From positions 124,001-188,000 of the forward strand of contig NZ_JAUKFY010000003.1 of assembly GCF_030489605.1 (NCBI RefSeq): a stretch of 64,000 nucleotides of DNA, read 5' to 3'. Source of the stretch: Brevibacillus laterosporus (GTDB taxonomy: Bacteria; Bacillota; Bacilli; Brevibacillales; Brevibacillaceae). The translations under genes were made by a program, and so were the position numbers. The notes under the pieces are model-generated. The model was not told where the DNA came from and did no database searches. It saw nothing but the letters and a program-made list of their open reading frames with translations. This document shows positions 10,164 to 17,897 of the stretch, piece by piece; the stretch's first letter is position 1; every line of letters starts with the position of its first letter.

Positions 10164-10619
10164 TTACTTCACTCCCGAATATTTAGCCTCAATATCCATT
10201 ACTTTCTTAACGCGATTCTCATGGCGGCCACCTTCAAAATCAGTTCCTAGCCAAATTTTCACAATATCAAGAGCTAGCCCAGGTCCAATTACTCGCTCTC
10301 CCATAGCTAGCATATTCGTATCATTATGCTCGCGAGTTGCTTTGGCAGAGAATGTATCATGAACTAATGCACAACGAATTCCACGTACCTTATTAGCCGC
10401 AATGGACATCCCAATACCTGTCCCACATACTAAAATACCTCTGTCAAACTCTCCAGAAGCCACTTTTTCCGCAACAGGCAAGGCATAGTCTGGGTAATCA
10501 ACAGAGGTCTCGCAATTACAACCAAAATCTTCGAACTCAATCTGCATGGATGTTAAAAGCTTTTTGATCTCTTCTTTTAGATGTACTCCGCCGTGATCGG
10601 CTGCTAATGCTACTTTCAT
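10164..10619 (-). CDS. rpiB: Ribose-5-phosphate isomerase B
   Basis: Interconverts ribose-5-phosphate and ribulose-5-phosphate in the pentose phosphate pathway. The start is the ATG at 10619 (MKVALAADHGG), preceded by GTGAGGGA; a frame extending nine codons further lacks a ribosome-binding site. The 151-residue protein shows AADHGGVHLKEEI, VDYPDYA, GILVCGTGIGMSIAANKVRGIRCA (catalytic Cys) and the HNDTNMLAMGERVIG stretch typical of RpiB/LacAB. It corresponds to B. subtilis ywlF. It is translationally linked to ywlG. Confidence 0.95.
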   Translation of the reverse strand: MKVALAADHGGVHLKEEIKKLLTSMQIEFEDFGCNCETSVDYPDYALPVAEKVASGEFDRGILVCGTGIGMSIAANKVRGIRCALVHDTFSAKATREHNDTNMLAMGERVIGPGLALDIVKIWLGTDFEGGRHENRVKKVMDIEAKYSGVK

Positions 10620-10769
10620 TGTGCAATCCCTCACTTTTGTCGTCATATGATGTATTATACATGATTATCCTAACGAAATACAGTATAGAAACAACGAAAA
10701 GCTTGTTTTATCAACAAAACACAAACATTAATTAATAAAACAAACCAATCGTTCGTATTTTAAATAAAT

Positions 10770-10796
10770 AAGGTCCTGGGAATGTTCCAGCACCTT
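10770..10796 (-). terminator. Weak terminator after ywlE
   Basis: Minus-strand AAGGTGCTGG and CCAGGACCTT pair with one mismatch around ACATTC-type loop sequence, followed by ATTTATTT. The stem is imperfect, so some readthrough into rpiB is likely. Confidence 0.5.
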
Positions 10797-10802
10797 TTTA
10801 AC

Positions 10803-11282
10803 TCATTCCATATCCTGACGATACTCGTTATTCTTCTCATTTACAGTCTTGAGTAGTTTCTCCCGCACGGCTTGCAGATCCTTTTCTAATTCCTGCGCTG
10901 TAGCCCGATACACCTCTAAGCTTCCGCCGTAAGGATCCGTAATATCGCCTTGCTCTCCGTACGCATACTCCTTTAACGAGTATACCTTTGCTGTCGCTTC
11001 AGGAAAATGACTCAAAATTGCTATTTTATGCCCTTGCGTCATCGTAATGATAAGGTCAGCCTGATTTATTTGGTCATTCGTTATCTGTTGCGAAACATGC
11101 TCATGTGCTAGTCCCTTTTCCTTCAGCACCTGTTGGGCATGCAAGGAAGCAGGCTGCCCCTCAAACACAGCAACTCCCGCTGAGGCAATTTCCATTTGTA
11201 AATCCTTTACTTGTTCACGGAAAAGAACTTCTGCCATGGGACTTCTGCAAGTATTGCCCGTACAAACAAATAAAATTCGCAT
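10803..11282 (-). CDS. ywlE: Protein-arginine phosphatase (low-Mr phosphatase family)
   Basis: A 159-residue low-molecular-weight phosphatase. The N-terminal P-loop is VCTGNTCRSPMAE (Cys7, Thr11, Arg13); threonine at this loop position is the known determinant that makes B. subtilis YwlE specific for phospho-arginine. A C-terminal DITDPYGG supplies the general-acid Asp. By homology it removes McsB-added phospho-arginine marks that send proteins to ClpCP. AAAGGGG precedes the ATG. The last 20 or so residues are charged. It sits between mntP and rpiB as in B. subtilis. Confidence 0.92.
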   Translation of the reverse strand: MRILFVCTGNTCRSPMAEVLFREQVKDLQMEIASAGVAVFEGQPASLHAQQVLKEKGLAHEHVSQQITNDQINQADLIITMTQGHKIAILSHFPEATAKVYSLKEYAYGEQGDITDPYGGSLEVYRATAQELEKDLQAVREKLLKTVNEKNNEYRQDME

Positions 11283-11311
11283 GTTCTGGTGCCCCTTTCT
11301 GTCTACACTAC

Positions 11312-11872
11312 TTACAAAATAAATTTTAAACCAAAAATCAGCAGTATAACACCGCCAATAATTTCACTATATTCACCCATCCAGCCTCCGACGCTTCTCC
11401 CCAGCAGTAACCCAGCACAGGACATCATCCCTCCAATGACACCAAACATGCTAACTGCCAGCCATTTGTTAACTGTCATCAAACCAAGCGAGAAGCCTAC
11501 TGATAGGGCATCCAGACTAACACTAAAAGCAAATAAAATCAGTCCAAGACCTGATGTTTTAACTATACTCCCCTCATTTTCTCCAAAAAAGACACTCCAT
11601 AACATATGGACGCCAAGGAGAATCAAGATACTGCCTCCAATGAAAATAGCGATATCACCTACTATATCAGAGAGATAGGAGCCGATTGCAATGCCTAATA
11701 GAGGCATTGCAACATGAAAGCATCCAATCATCATGCTGATGTTCACAATTTTGCGCAACCGCAGACCTACCATACCAAGCCCAATACCCAGTGAGAACGC
11801 ATCCATCCCCAACGCGATCGCAATCAGTAGCAATGTTAGAAATTGTCCCCAAAGAAATACTGTAGCGTCCAC
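11312..11872 (-). CDS. mntP: Putative manganese efflux pump MntP (YwlD)
   Basis: A 186-residue membrane protein with six predicted helices in two homologous halves; the paired motifs ALGMDAFSLGIGLG and SVSLDALSVGFSLG, each with the essential Asp, define MntP. It exports Mn2+. I place the start at GTG 11872, preceded by a run of G residues ending GGGAG; a GTG at 11896 in the same frame lacks a proper ribosome-binding site. The G-run is the 3' arm of a perfect 10-bp hairpin, so initiation is probably controlled by RNA folding. No room exists for a full yybP-ykoY aptamer between ywlC and this gene. Confidence 0.9.
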   Translation of the reverse strand: MDATVFLWGQFLTLLLIAIALGMDAFSLGIGLGMVGLRLRKIVNISMMIGCFHVAMPLLGIAIGSYLSDIVGDIAIFIGGSILILLGVHMLWSVFFGENEGSIVKTSGLGLILFAFSVSLDALSVGFSLGLMTVNKWLAVSMFGVIGGMMSCAGLLLGRSVGGWMGEYSEIIGGVILLIFGLKFIL

Positions 11873-11878
11873 ACTCTC

Positions 11879-11914
11879 CCCCCCTGTCTTTTTCACCTTA
11901 TGCGGACAGGGGGG
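11879..11914 (-). promoter_or_regulatory. Hairpin that sequesters the mntP ribosome-binding site
   Basis: On the minus strand CCCCCCTGTC (11914-11905) pairs perfectly with GACAGGGGGG (11888-11879) across a 16-base loop. The 3' arm is the Shine-Dalgarno region of mntP, and the GTG start follows 6 bases after the stem. There is no T-run, so it is not a terminator. Confidence 0.65.
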
Positions 11915-11954
11915 TAAACATTCTTTTTCTATAACAGGTTGTTTCTTTAGATGT

Positions 11955-13034
11955 TTAGGCCTTTATAATTCGATGAGATGCTGCCTTTTCCAAACGATTC
12001 ATTACAGCTAGCCCAAGACCCTCACGCGGATACGTTTCTGCTAAAATAAACTGAATCTGCTCCTCATCAAACCGGCGTAAGTCCGTATACAAATCCTGAG
12101 CTACTTCCTCCAATGATGCCAATGAACCACATTGAAGCGTTACATCTACTAGAGCATGATTATCCCAGTGATTCAAATGTTCCCTAGGTACCATAACCCC
12201 TGTTGTTAATCCTTGTTCTTTTGCTTCTTTTAAAAGCTCCAGCATTTTTGCTCTCACTTTATCTTCTTCACCAGATACTAACCATAAATCTCCTTTAGGA
12301 GCATAATGCTTATATTTCATTCCAGGAGAGATTGGTTGTTCCTTTTCCTCCGTTAAGAAAGCTGGATCAATTGCCACCTCTCCGATTACACGCTCAATCT
12401 GCTCCACAGTAATACCGCCTGGCCGATGAATCATCGGCGGTTCCACTGTCATGTCTATTGTCGTAGATTCCACACCTACACCTGTGCTTCCTCCGTCCAC
12501 AATCCCCGAGATTCTTCCAGCTAAATCCTCTAGGACATGCTGAGCCGTAGTAGGGCTTGGACGGCCAGAGCGGTTTGCACTTGGTGCTGCTATTGGAACG
12601 TGCGCCTGTTTAATTAATTCTAACGCGACAGGATGATCTGGCATGCGTACTCCCACTGTAGATAATCCAGCCGTTACTTTGGAGGCGATTCCTGCTTTCT
12701 TAGGTAGAAACATTGTAAGTGGACCTGGCCAAAATACCTCCATCAACTGTCTTGCTTTTATAGGGATGTCAGTGGCCACAGTGTCTAGTTGTGATTTTTC
12801 GCCAATATGGACGATCAGTGGATTATCACTCGGTCTTCCCTTAGCAACGAAGATTTTTTCCACAGCCTCATCAGATAAAGCGTTCGCCCCTAGCCCATAA
12901 ACCGTTTCGGTAGGAAACGCAACAAGCTCTCCTGATTCGACAAGTTTTGCTGCATCCACAAGATGTGCACAACTTTTTTGTTCTTCCACATTCTTATCCA
13001 CAACCCAAACTTTTGTCAGTATATTCTGTTCCAT
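11955..13034 (-). CDS. ywlC: Threonylcarbamoyl-AMP synthase (Sua5/YwlC)
   Basis: Makes threonylcarbamoyl-AMP from threonine, bicarbonate and ATP for the tRNA t6A37 modification. The 359-residue protein has the YrdC domain (about 20-215; FPTETVYGLGANA, KGRPSDNPLIVHI, PSANRSGRPSPTTAQHV) and the C-terminal Sua5 domain (about 230-350; SPGMKYKHYAPKG), the long Sua5 form rather than short TsaC. ATG 13034 is preceded by AAAGGG. It is the first gene of its cluster, with a sigma-A promoter and DnaA boxes immediately upstream. Confidence 0.95.
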   Translation of the reverse strand: MEQNILTKVWVVDKNVEEQKSCAHLVDAAKLVESGELVAFPTETVYGLGANALSDEAVEKIFVAKGRPSDNPLIVHIGEKSQLDTVATDIPIKARQLMEVFWPGPLTMFLPKKAGIASKVTAGLSTVGVRMPDHPVALELIKQAHVPIAAPSANRSGRPSPTTAQHVLEDLAGRISGIVDGGSTGVGVESTTIDMTVEPPMIHRPGGITVEQIERVIGEVAIDPAFLTEEKEQPISPGMKYKHYAPKGDLWLVSGEEDKVRAKMLELLKEAKEQGLTTGVMVPREHLNHWDNHALVDVTLQCGSLASLEEVAQDLYTDLRRFDEEQIQFILAETYPREGLGLAVMNRLEKAASHRIIKA

Positions 13035-13135
13035 CCGATAAACCCTTTCTTATTCGTTATTCGTGCTCGCTTCGCTTCCATAGTATATGTTTTTCGAAAA
13101 AAGTTTTCAACAGGCTGTGGGTAACCTGTGGATAA
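12964..13135. promoter_or_regulatory. DnaA-box cluster at the ywlC promoter
   Basis: Two perfect TTATCCACA boxes, at 12994-13002 (plus) and 13127-13135 (minus), plus TTACCCACA at 13116-13124 (minus) two bases from the latter. Weaker candidates are TTGTGCACA (12964-12972, minus) and TCTTCCACA (12982-12990, plus). The minus-strand pair abuts the -35 of the ywlC promoter. From memory, a DnaA-box cluster near ywlC is known in B. subtilis. Confidence 0.65.
13082..13110 (-). promoter_or_regulatory. Sigma-A promoter of ywlC
   Basis: Minus-strand TTGAAA (13110-13105), a 17-bp spacer and TATACT (13087-13082). The DnaA boxes begin 6 bp upstream of the -35. Confidence 0.65.
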
Positions 13136-13163
13136 AACTATTGATTTTTGTGACTTTTCTATT

Positions 13164-13194
13164 AAAAAAAAGCCTATCCGCATAAGACAGGCTT
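13164..13194 (-). terminator. Terminator after spoIIR
   Basis: Minus-strand AAGCCT and AGGCTT arms followed by TTTTTTTT (A-run 13163-13170), about 27 bp after the spoIIR stop. Confidence 0.8.
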
Positions 13195-13220
13195 GAGGGG
13201 GAGCAATGTTATTTCCCAGT

Positions 13221-13988
13221 TTAAAACCAGGAGCGAAGTTTGTCCCATAGAAAGGAGCGCACTTCGACTTCAGGAGCATGTTTATTAGGTAAAATAGCCG
13301 GTGTATCAATATTCTCCGTCATTTCTTTCTGTACAATACCTGTATAGGTTCCGTTGTAATAATCAGAATTTTCTTTGTTTAACTGAGGTTGCAAGTCTTT
13401 ATTTCCCACTGCATCGTGTTTAGGTTCTTCCATTTGTACCGCTTCTTCCACAGCACCTGAAAAGTTATCCACAGCATCTTCCCTTTTCGCAATTCCGTCC
13501 CCATTCGATAGATCAATAAAGCATAGAGGAGGAAATAAGACACACCACCAATTTTGTCCTTCTGCTTTCCCAATGCGTACACGCAGAGCTTCATAATCAC
13601 CCGCAGGATAAATATAGGAACCGTATTGCTTGGTAGGAAATTCAACTCGGCCAAAATATACCTCTGCCGGATAGGAATAGCCTCGATCAGCGATTGTTTT
13701 ATCCACAATTTTTTTAATCTCATTCATATGATCAGCTACAAGCAGACGAGCTTGGTCATAGCTATGAATCTCTTTTATCCATTTGTTCATTTCAGCAATA
13801 ATCGCATCACGCACTTCACGTTTCAGCCATTGATCCTCGATGGAGTCACTATTTGCCAATATACGCAGGCGAATAGATTCTTGTGGAATCGGACCATTGT
13901 TATGTATATTTGCTGATGCCATTTGCCCTTCCCAGCTCATTAACGCGATTGCTAAGCCAAATAAGATAAAAAAGAACCGTTTCATCAT
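13221..13988 (-). CDS. spoIIR: Stage II sporulation protein R
   Basis: Forespore-made, secreted signal that activates the SpoIIGA protease in the mother cell so that pro-sigma-E is processed. The 255-residue protein starts MMKRFFFILFGLAIALMSWEG, a signal peptide, then IPQESIRLRILANSDSIEDQWLKREVRDAI, the SpoIIR core, and FPPLCFID. The ATG at 13988 is 8 bases after GGGGAG; upstream in-frame codons were not used. About 80 C-terminal residues after ISLSNGDG-type sequence are charged and poorly conserved. A sigma-F-type promoter precedes it. It lies between prmC and ywlC as in B. subtilis. Confidence 0.95.
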   Translation of the reverse strand: MMKRFFFILFGLAIALMSWEGQMASANIHNNGPIPQESIRLRILANSDSIEDQWLKREVRDAIIAEMNKWIKEIHSYDQARLLVADHMNEIKKIVDKTIADRGYSYPAEVYFGRVEFPTKQYGSYIYPAGDYEALRVRIGKAEGQNWWCVLFPPLCFIDLSNGDGIAKREDAVDNFSGAVEEAVQMEEPKHDAVGNKDLQPQLNKENSDYYNGTYTGIVQKEMTENIDTPAILPNKHAPEVEVRSFLWDKLRSWF

Positions 13989-14008
13989 AACCAACTCTCC
14001 CCTCATGT

Positions 14009-14029
14009 ACTGTTTCTCTAGTAAACAGT
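14009..14029. repeat. Dyad overlapping the spoIIR promoter
   Basis: ACTGTTT (14009-14015) and AAACAGT (14023-14029) are perfect 7-bp arms with a 7-bp spacer. The repeat overlaps the end of the -10 element and the expected start site, so it may be an operator or an early mRNA hairpin. Confidence 0.5.
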
Positions 14030-14055
14030 ATGGACACAAAGAGCCTGTGATAAAC
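14026..14055 (-). promoter_or_regulatory. Candidate sigma-F promoter of spoIIR
   Basis: Minus-strand GTTTA (14055-14051), exactly 15 bp, then GTCCATACTG (14035-14026), one mismatch from the sigma-F -10 pattern GGNNANANTG. B. subtilis spoIIR is a known sigma-F gene. Confidence 0.65.
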
Positions 14056-14074
14056 CCGGTTCTATAAACTATTT

Positions 14075-14974
14075 TTAATCGTGTACTCGATAGCCGACAA
14101 TAATCCGATCAATCCCTGCCAAATCAGGATAAATGAATACTTCATCAATGGCGCCTGATTCCTTCATCAATTGAGCTACCGTATCCGCCTGATATATCCC
14201 TACTTCAAAAGCAACCAGTCCTGTAGGTGCCAGCAATTGCGGTAATGCTTCACATATTCTGCGATAGAAAATATAGCCGTCCGCTCCACCATCAAGAGCT
14301 AAACGCGGTTCATAGCCAAGAACCTCCCTGTCCAATTCGTCTACATCCGCACTTGGAATATAAGGCGGGTTAGACACGATGATATCGGCACGCTCACCCG
14401 TTTTCAGGATTGGCTCTACTAAATCCCCCTGTATAAAACGAACTCTTTTTTCTACGGCTAATCGCTGAGCATTTTGCTTGGCAATCGCAATGGCATCCAA
14501 AGAAATATCCACGGTCGTTAGTTGCCAATTTGGCTTCTCCGCTGCCAGCGTTAACGTAATTGCTCCACTGCCCGTCCCAAAATCTACAACAGATAAGGGC
14601 TGTTCTGCACTCCAAATTCGTTGGGAATGCAAGAGAACCTGTTCTATTAATAATTCTGTTTCTGGACGCGGAATCAATACACCTGGAGCTACAATAAAAT
14701 CACGTCCATAAAAATTTTGTTCCCCCAAGATGTACTGAATCGGTTCATGAGCAGCTCTTCGCTGAAGTAACACTCGAATAGAAGCTATCTCCTCATCTTT
14801 AATCGGATCAGGCATAGATGCTAAGAAGCTCGCCCGATTCATCTTGAGTACATGTCGAATCATTAATTCAGCTTCAAACCGCGGGTCCTTCGTTCCGGCT
14901 TCTTCTAAAAAGGAAGAAGCCCAAAGCAGGGCTTCTCTTATATTATTTATCGAATCCATCTTATGCGCTGGCAT
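14075..14974 (-). CDS. prmC: Release factor glutamine N5-methyltransferase
   Basis: Methylates the glutamine of the GGQ motif in release factors. The 299-residue protein has an N-terminal helical domain and a Rossmann methyltransferase domain with [16 protein letters not shown] (SAM binding) and the catalytic [12 protein letters not shown]. It overlaps the 3' end of prfA, its own substrate, by 14 bp, indicating translational coupling. The ATG at 14974 lies inside prfA; an in-frame ATG at 14959 is possible but has no better ribosome-binding site. Confidence 0.96.
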   Translation of the reverse strand: MPAHKMDSINNIREALLWASSFLEEAGTKDPRFEAELMIRHVLKMNRASFLASMPDPIKDEEIASIRVLLQRRAAHEPIQYILGEQNFYGRDFIVAPGVLIPRPETELLIEQVLLHSQRIWSAEQPLSVVDFGTGSGAITLTLAAEKPNWQLTTVDISLDAIAIAKQNAQRLAVEKRVRFIQGDLVEPILKTGERADIIVSNPPYIPSADVDELDREVLGYEPRLALDGGADGYIFYRRICEALPQLLAPTGLVAFEVGIYQADTVAQLMKESGAIDEVFIYPDLAGIDRIIVGYRVHD

Positions 14975-16034
14975 CGTTTTTCATTAGCTCCGTTTGCTCG
15001 TGCATAATGAGATTATCAATGATTTCATCCATATCTCCATCGAGGATGCTTTCCAGACGATGAAGCGTCAAACCAATGCGGTGATCCGTTACGCGACTTT
15101 GCGGGAAGTTATAGGTACGAATACGCTCACTGCGGTCACCAGTACCCACTAAGGATTTACGGTTCGCATCAATTTCAGCGTTCGCTTGTTGACGATAGAA
15201 ATCAGACAAACGAGCACGGAGAATTTTCAATGCTTTATCCTTATTGGAATGCTGAGACTTCTCATCCTGACAAGATACCATGATACCAGTCGGTAAGTGA
15301 GTAACACGCACCGCTGATTTCGTAGTATTAACAGACTGTCCGCCCGCACCGCTAGAACAGAACGTGTCAATGCGGATATCTTTATCACTAATTTCCACGT
15401 CTACTTCTTCAACCTCAGGTAATACCAGAACGGTAGCTGTGGACGTATGAATACGACCGCCAGACTCTGTAGACGGAATGCGTTGCACACGATGTGCGCC
15501 GCTCTCAAATTTAAGCTTGCTGTAAGCACCTCTGCCGTTTACAGCAAACACGATTTCTTTAAAGCCACCAATATCCGTTTCATTCGCTTCCATCACGTCA
15601 ATTTTAAAGCCATGACGCTCTGCAAAACGAGTGTACATTCGATATAAGCTTGAAGCAAATAAAGCCGCTTCATCTCCACCTGCCGCACCACGAATTTCAA
15701 CAATAACGTTTTTATCATCATTCGGGTCTTTTGGCAGCAGTAAGATTTTCAGACGATTTTCCAGCTCTTCCTTGCTTTTGGACAGCTCAGCGATTTCTAT
15801 TTTAACCATTTCACGCATCTCATCGTCCAATTTTTCTTCAAACATAGCCTTGGAATCATCAAGTTGAGTAAGAACAGATTTATATTCACGGTACGCGGTG
15901 ACCATATCTTCCAAAGAGGATTGTTCTTTGGAGAGTTCACGTAGCTTTTTTGTATCACTAATTACGTCGGGGTCACACAAAAGGTTTGTAACTTCTTCGT
16001 AACGCTCTTCAACAGCAGATAGGCGTTTAAACAT
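14961..16034 (-). CDS. prfA: Peptide chain release factor 1
   Basis: Recognises UAA and UAG stop codons and triggers peptide release. At 357 residues it has family length. Key elements are the codon-reading tripeptide region [18 protein letters not shown] and the catalytic loop [21 protein letters not shown] 16034 is preceded by GGGGTGAGAAGCT. It forms a two-gene unit with prmC. Confidence 0.97.
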   Translation of the reverse strand: MFKRLSAVEERYEEVTNLLCDPDVISDTKKLRELSKEQSSLEDMVTAYREYKSVLTQLDDSKAMFEEKLDDEMREMVKIEIAELSKSKEELENRLKILLLPKDPNDDKNVIVEIRGAAGGDEAALFASSLYRMYTRFAERHGFKIDVMEANETDIGGFKEIVFAVNGRGAYSKLKFESGAHRVQRIPSTESGGRIHTSTATVLVLPEVEEVDVEISDKDIRIDTFCSSGAGGQSVNTTKSAVRVTHLPTGIMVSCQDEKSQHSNKDKALKILRARLSDFYRQQANAEIDANRKSLVGTGDRSERIRTYNFPQSRVTDHRIGLTLHRLESILDGDMDEIIDNLIMHEQTELMKNDASA

Positions 16035-16173
16035 AGCTTCTCACCCCATTTTTCCCAATTTCCTGTAAGCTTTTTATATACAAGCTATAAATCAATGCAT
16101 AACATCAAAATTATAGTAGATTTCGCCTTGAAAGTCAAAGGATTTACCTATTCATTATATGCATCACAGAAAG

Positions 16174-16201
16174 AAAAACTCGGCTTGCATACCGAGTTTT
16201 T
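16174..16201 (-). terminator. Terminator after the YhcN-like lipoprotein gene
   Basis: Perfect 10-bp stem AAAAACTCGG/CCGAGTTTTT (16174-16201) with an 8-base loop and flanking T-run, 13 bp past the stop codon on the minus strand. Confidence 0.85.
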
Positions 16202-16213
16202 ACCCCTTCCCTA

Positions 16214-16657
16214 TCAATGATGTCCATCGTAGGAAGTTACATGAAAATCGTAGCGTCTGCTCTTTTTATGTAGGGCATCTATCACATGATGCTCAATCTT
16301 TCGAGCTTCTCCTGCTGTTACATTCGGCTTAAGATCAAGCGTGACATACACGTCTTTTTCGCGGATCGAAACACGCGCATTTTCTACGCCTTGAACCTTC
16401 TTCGCTTCTTTTTCCATTTCCTTAAGCAACTGAGGAGTTGCCTTTTGTTCGTCCATAGCCTTGTAAGGCTTTTGCTCTTCGGGAACACGCTTAAGCTTCT
16501 GCTGCTGTCGCATCGCTTGATGAATAGCTTGCTTTTGTTCCTGCTGCTGTACCTTAGGCTGAGAAGTTGAAGCACACCCGCCTATGATCATCCCTAAAGC
16601 GACAGCAAGTAAGATTTTACTTGAGAACAGACTTGTCCCGCTTTTGTTTTTTTGCAT
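16214..16657 (-). CDS. YhcN/YlaJ-type spore lipoprotein
   Basis: A 147-residue lipoprotein. After the signal peptide SKILLAVALGMIIGGC the lipobox ends in Cys, followed by a Gln/Lys-rich linker (KVQQQEQKQ) and a C-terminal domain with VQGVENARVSIREKDVYVTLDLKPNVTAGEARKIEHHVIDAL, a BON-like/YhcN pattern. The ATG at 16657 is 9 bases after GGAGGTG; the longer frame would start inside that site. Family members are forespore lipoproteins linked to the spore inner membrane and germination. A sigma-G-type promoter supports this. The end YDFHVTSYDGHH is His-rich. Confidence 0.8.
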   Translation of the reverse strand: MQKNKSGTSLFSSKILLAVALGMIIGGCASTSQPKVQQQEQKQAIHQAMRQQQKLKRVPEEQKPYKAMDEQKATPQLLKEMEKEAKKVQGVENARVSIREKDVYVTLDLKPNVTAGEARKIEHHVIDALHKKSRRYDFHVTSYDGHH

Positions 16658-16682
16658 CAAAAAAGCCACCTCCCGCTTTGCC

Positions 16683-16712
16683 TAGTGTGTGCAAGCACTC
16701 TCACACCCATGC
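16683..16712 (-). promoter_or_regulatory. Candidate sigma-G promoter of the lipoprotein gene
   Basis: Minus-strand GCATG (16712-16708), 18 bp, CACACTA (16689-16683); the sigma-G pattern is GHATR-N18-CATNNTA, so one base differs. Transcription would start near 16676. Confidence 0.6.
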
Positions 16713-16734
16713 AAAAAAAGAGATAGCTCTCCTA

Positions 16735-17352
16735 TCATTTGTTGTTACTTACCTTATCGCAATCAACAGACAAGGTTTTAGGAATTCCAGGCGGCTTATA
16801 GTAGTGTCTACGGCAGACGCTACTATAGGTTTCCTCTCCACCTATTTGAATGGTTTCCCCCGTGTATACTGGTTTACCTTGCTGAAATTTTAAAATATGT
16901 GTCGCCTTTTTATTACAGAAAACACAGACCGTTTTAATTTCCTCAATCTTATCGGCTTCACAGAGCAAAGCTTGACTGCCAGCAAATAATTGATTTTTAA
17001 AGTCTTTTAGCAGTCCATACACGATTACAGGGATATTTAATTCATCCACAATTCTCGCCAGCTGTCTCACGTGTTCTTCCGCTAAAAACTGCCCCTCATC
17101 TACTAGCACACAGTGAGGCTTCTCTTGCTCTTCCCCCACAACCCGATACAGATCAGTGGTATTCTGAATCGGAAATGCCTCTCGTGAAATCCCGACTCTG
17201 GACGCTACCATCCCTACACCATAACGGTCATCAATTTCCGGTGTGAATACCATTACTTTCTTGCCGGATTGTTCATAGTTATGTGCTACTGTAAGCAATT
17301 GAATAGACTTGGATGCGTTCATTGCACCATATCGAAAATACAATTGAGCCAC
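16735..17352 (-). CDS. tdk: Thymidine kinase (E. coli-like subtype)
   Basis: Phosphorylates thymidine to dTMP. I place the start at GTG 17352, 8 bases after GAGGGAG, giving 205 residues beginning MAQLYFRYGAMNASKS, which aligns directly with the E. coli Tdk N-terminus; a longer frame to 17415 has no good ribosome-binding site. Other motifs are VLVDEGQFL (catalytic Glu), VYGLLKDF, a zinc ribbon (CVFCNKKA, and CRRHY near the end) and IGGEETYSSVCRRHY. The P-loop is odd: the Gly before Lys is Ser (NASKS). B. subtilis Tdk is of another subtype at this same locus. Confidence 0.93.
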   Translation of the reverse strand: MAQLYFRYGAMNASKSIQLLTVAHNYEQSGKKVMVFTPEIDDRYGVGMVASRVGISREAFPIQNTTDLYRVVGEEQEKPHCVLVDEGQFLAEEHVRQLARIVDELNIPVIVYGLLKDFKNQLFAGSQALLCEADKIEEIKTVCVFCNKKATHILKFQQGKPVYTGETIQIGGEETYSSVCRRHYYKPPGIPKTLSVDCDKVSNNK

Positions 17353-17438
17353 TCCGCATTCTCCCTCTGTCGCCATTCTTTTCTTCATTTCCGTTCCAAG
17401 CAACTGTAACATCATATCACTTTATGAGAGGAACGCCA

Positions 17439-17501
17439 ATGGAGAGTCACCCAATTTATGAAAATCAACCTCGAAAGTCACAAGGCTCCTCTCGTGAATA
17501 A
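17439..17501 (+). CDS. Possible 20-residue plus-strand microprotein
   Basis: A short ORF beginning MESHPIYENQPRK and ending SSRE, on the opposite strand in the tdk-rpmE gap. AGAGGAAC lies 7 bases before the ATG, and a strong hairpin with a T-rich plus-strand tail (17520-17563) follows 18 bp after the stop. The peptide is hydrophilic, with no hydrophobic segment. No promoter was recognised. It may be chance. Confidence 0.3.
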   Translation: MESHPIYENQPRKSQGSSRE

Positions 17502-17519
17502 ATGCCCGATAGTAACAAC

Positions 17520-17563
17520 AAGACCAGGTAGAATGCTTTCCACCTGGTCTTTGTCTTTTTCCT
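17520..17563. terminator. Strong hairpin between rpmE and tdk
   Basis: Perfect 10-bp stem AAGACCAGGT/ACCTGGTCTT (17520-17551). The plus strand continues TTGTCTTTTT; the minus strand continues GTTGTTACT. It can end rpmE transcription and would work better for plus-strand transcription. Confidence 0.75.
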
Positions 17564-17567
17564 ATAA

Positions 17568-17768
17568 TTAGGAAAGATTGTATTTGCGTTTGAAACGATC
17601 TACACGGCCGCCAGCATCGATAAACTTTTGTTTACCAGTGTAAAACGGATGGCAAGCGGAGCAAACCTCTACGCGAAGGACATCTTTTACAGAGCCGGAT
17701 TCGAACTCATTGCCACATGCGCAAGTTACTTTAACCGTTTTGTAGTTTGGATGAATACCTGGTTTCAT
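17568..17768 (-). CDS. rpmE: Ribosomal protein bL31 (zinc form)
   Basis: A 66-residue large-subunit protein starting [16 protein letters not shown]. Four cysteines (CAC and CSAC positions) mark the zinc-binding C+ form, which is normally replaced by a cysteine-free paralogue under zinc limitation. GAGGTG precedes the ATG. Its position between rho and tdk is as in B. subtilis, except that two genes are inserted here between rho and rpmE. No Zur box was recognised. Confidence 0.97.
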   Translation of the reverse strand: MKPGIHPNYKTVKVTCACGNEFESGSVKDVLRVEVCSACHPFYTGKQKFIDAGGRVDRFKRKYNLS

Positions 17769-17832
17769 CTCTATGCACCTCTTTCCGCCCTGAATCGTTT
17801 GCCGAATCAGAGTTATATAAACACATAAGTGA

Positions 17833-17861
17833 ATAGTATCACGTCTATGTGTCTATTGCAA
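17833..17861 (-). promoter_or_regulatory. Sigma-A promoter of rpmE
   Basis: Minus-strand TTGCAA (17861-17856), a 17-bp spacer and TACTAT (17838-17833), about 65 bp before the rpmE start. Confidence 0.6.
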
Positions 17862-17897
17862 CCATCCTAACCTTGATTGGAAGGAAAAGTCCAATTC

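Noticed and set aside
11879..11914. The G/C-rich hairpin before mntP as a transcription terminator.
   Set aside because: No T-run follows on either strand; it coincides with the ribosome-binding site instead.
17882..17897. Hairpin ATTGGA/TCCAAT after the radical-SAM gene as a terminator.
   Set aside because: Only 6 bp and no T-rich tail on the minus strand.
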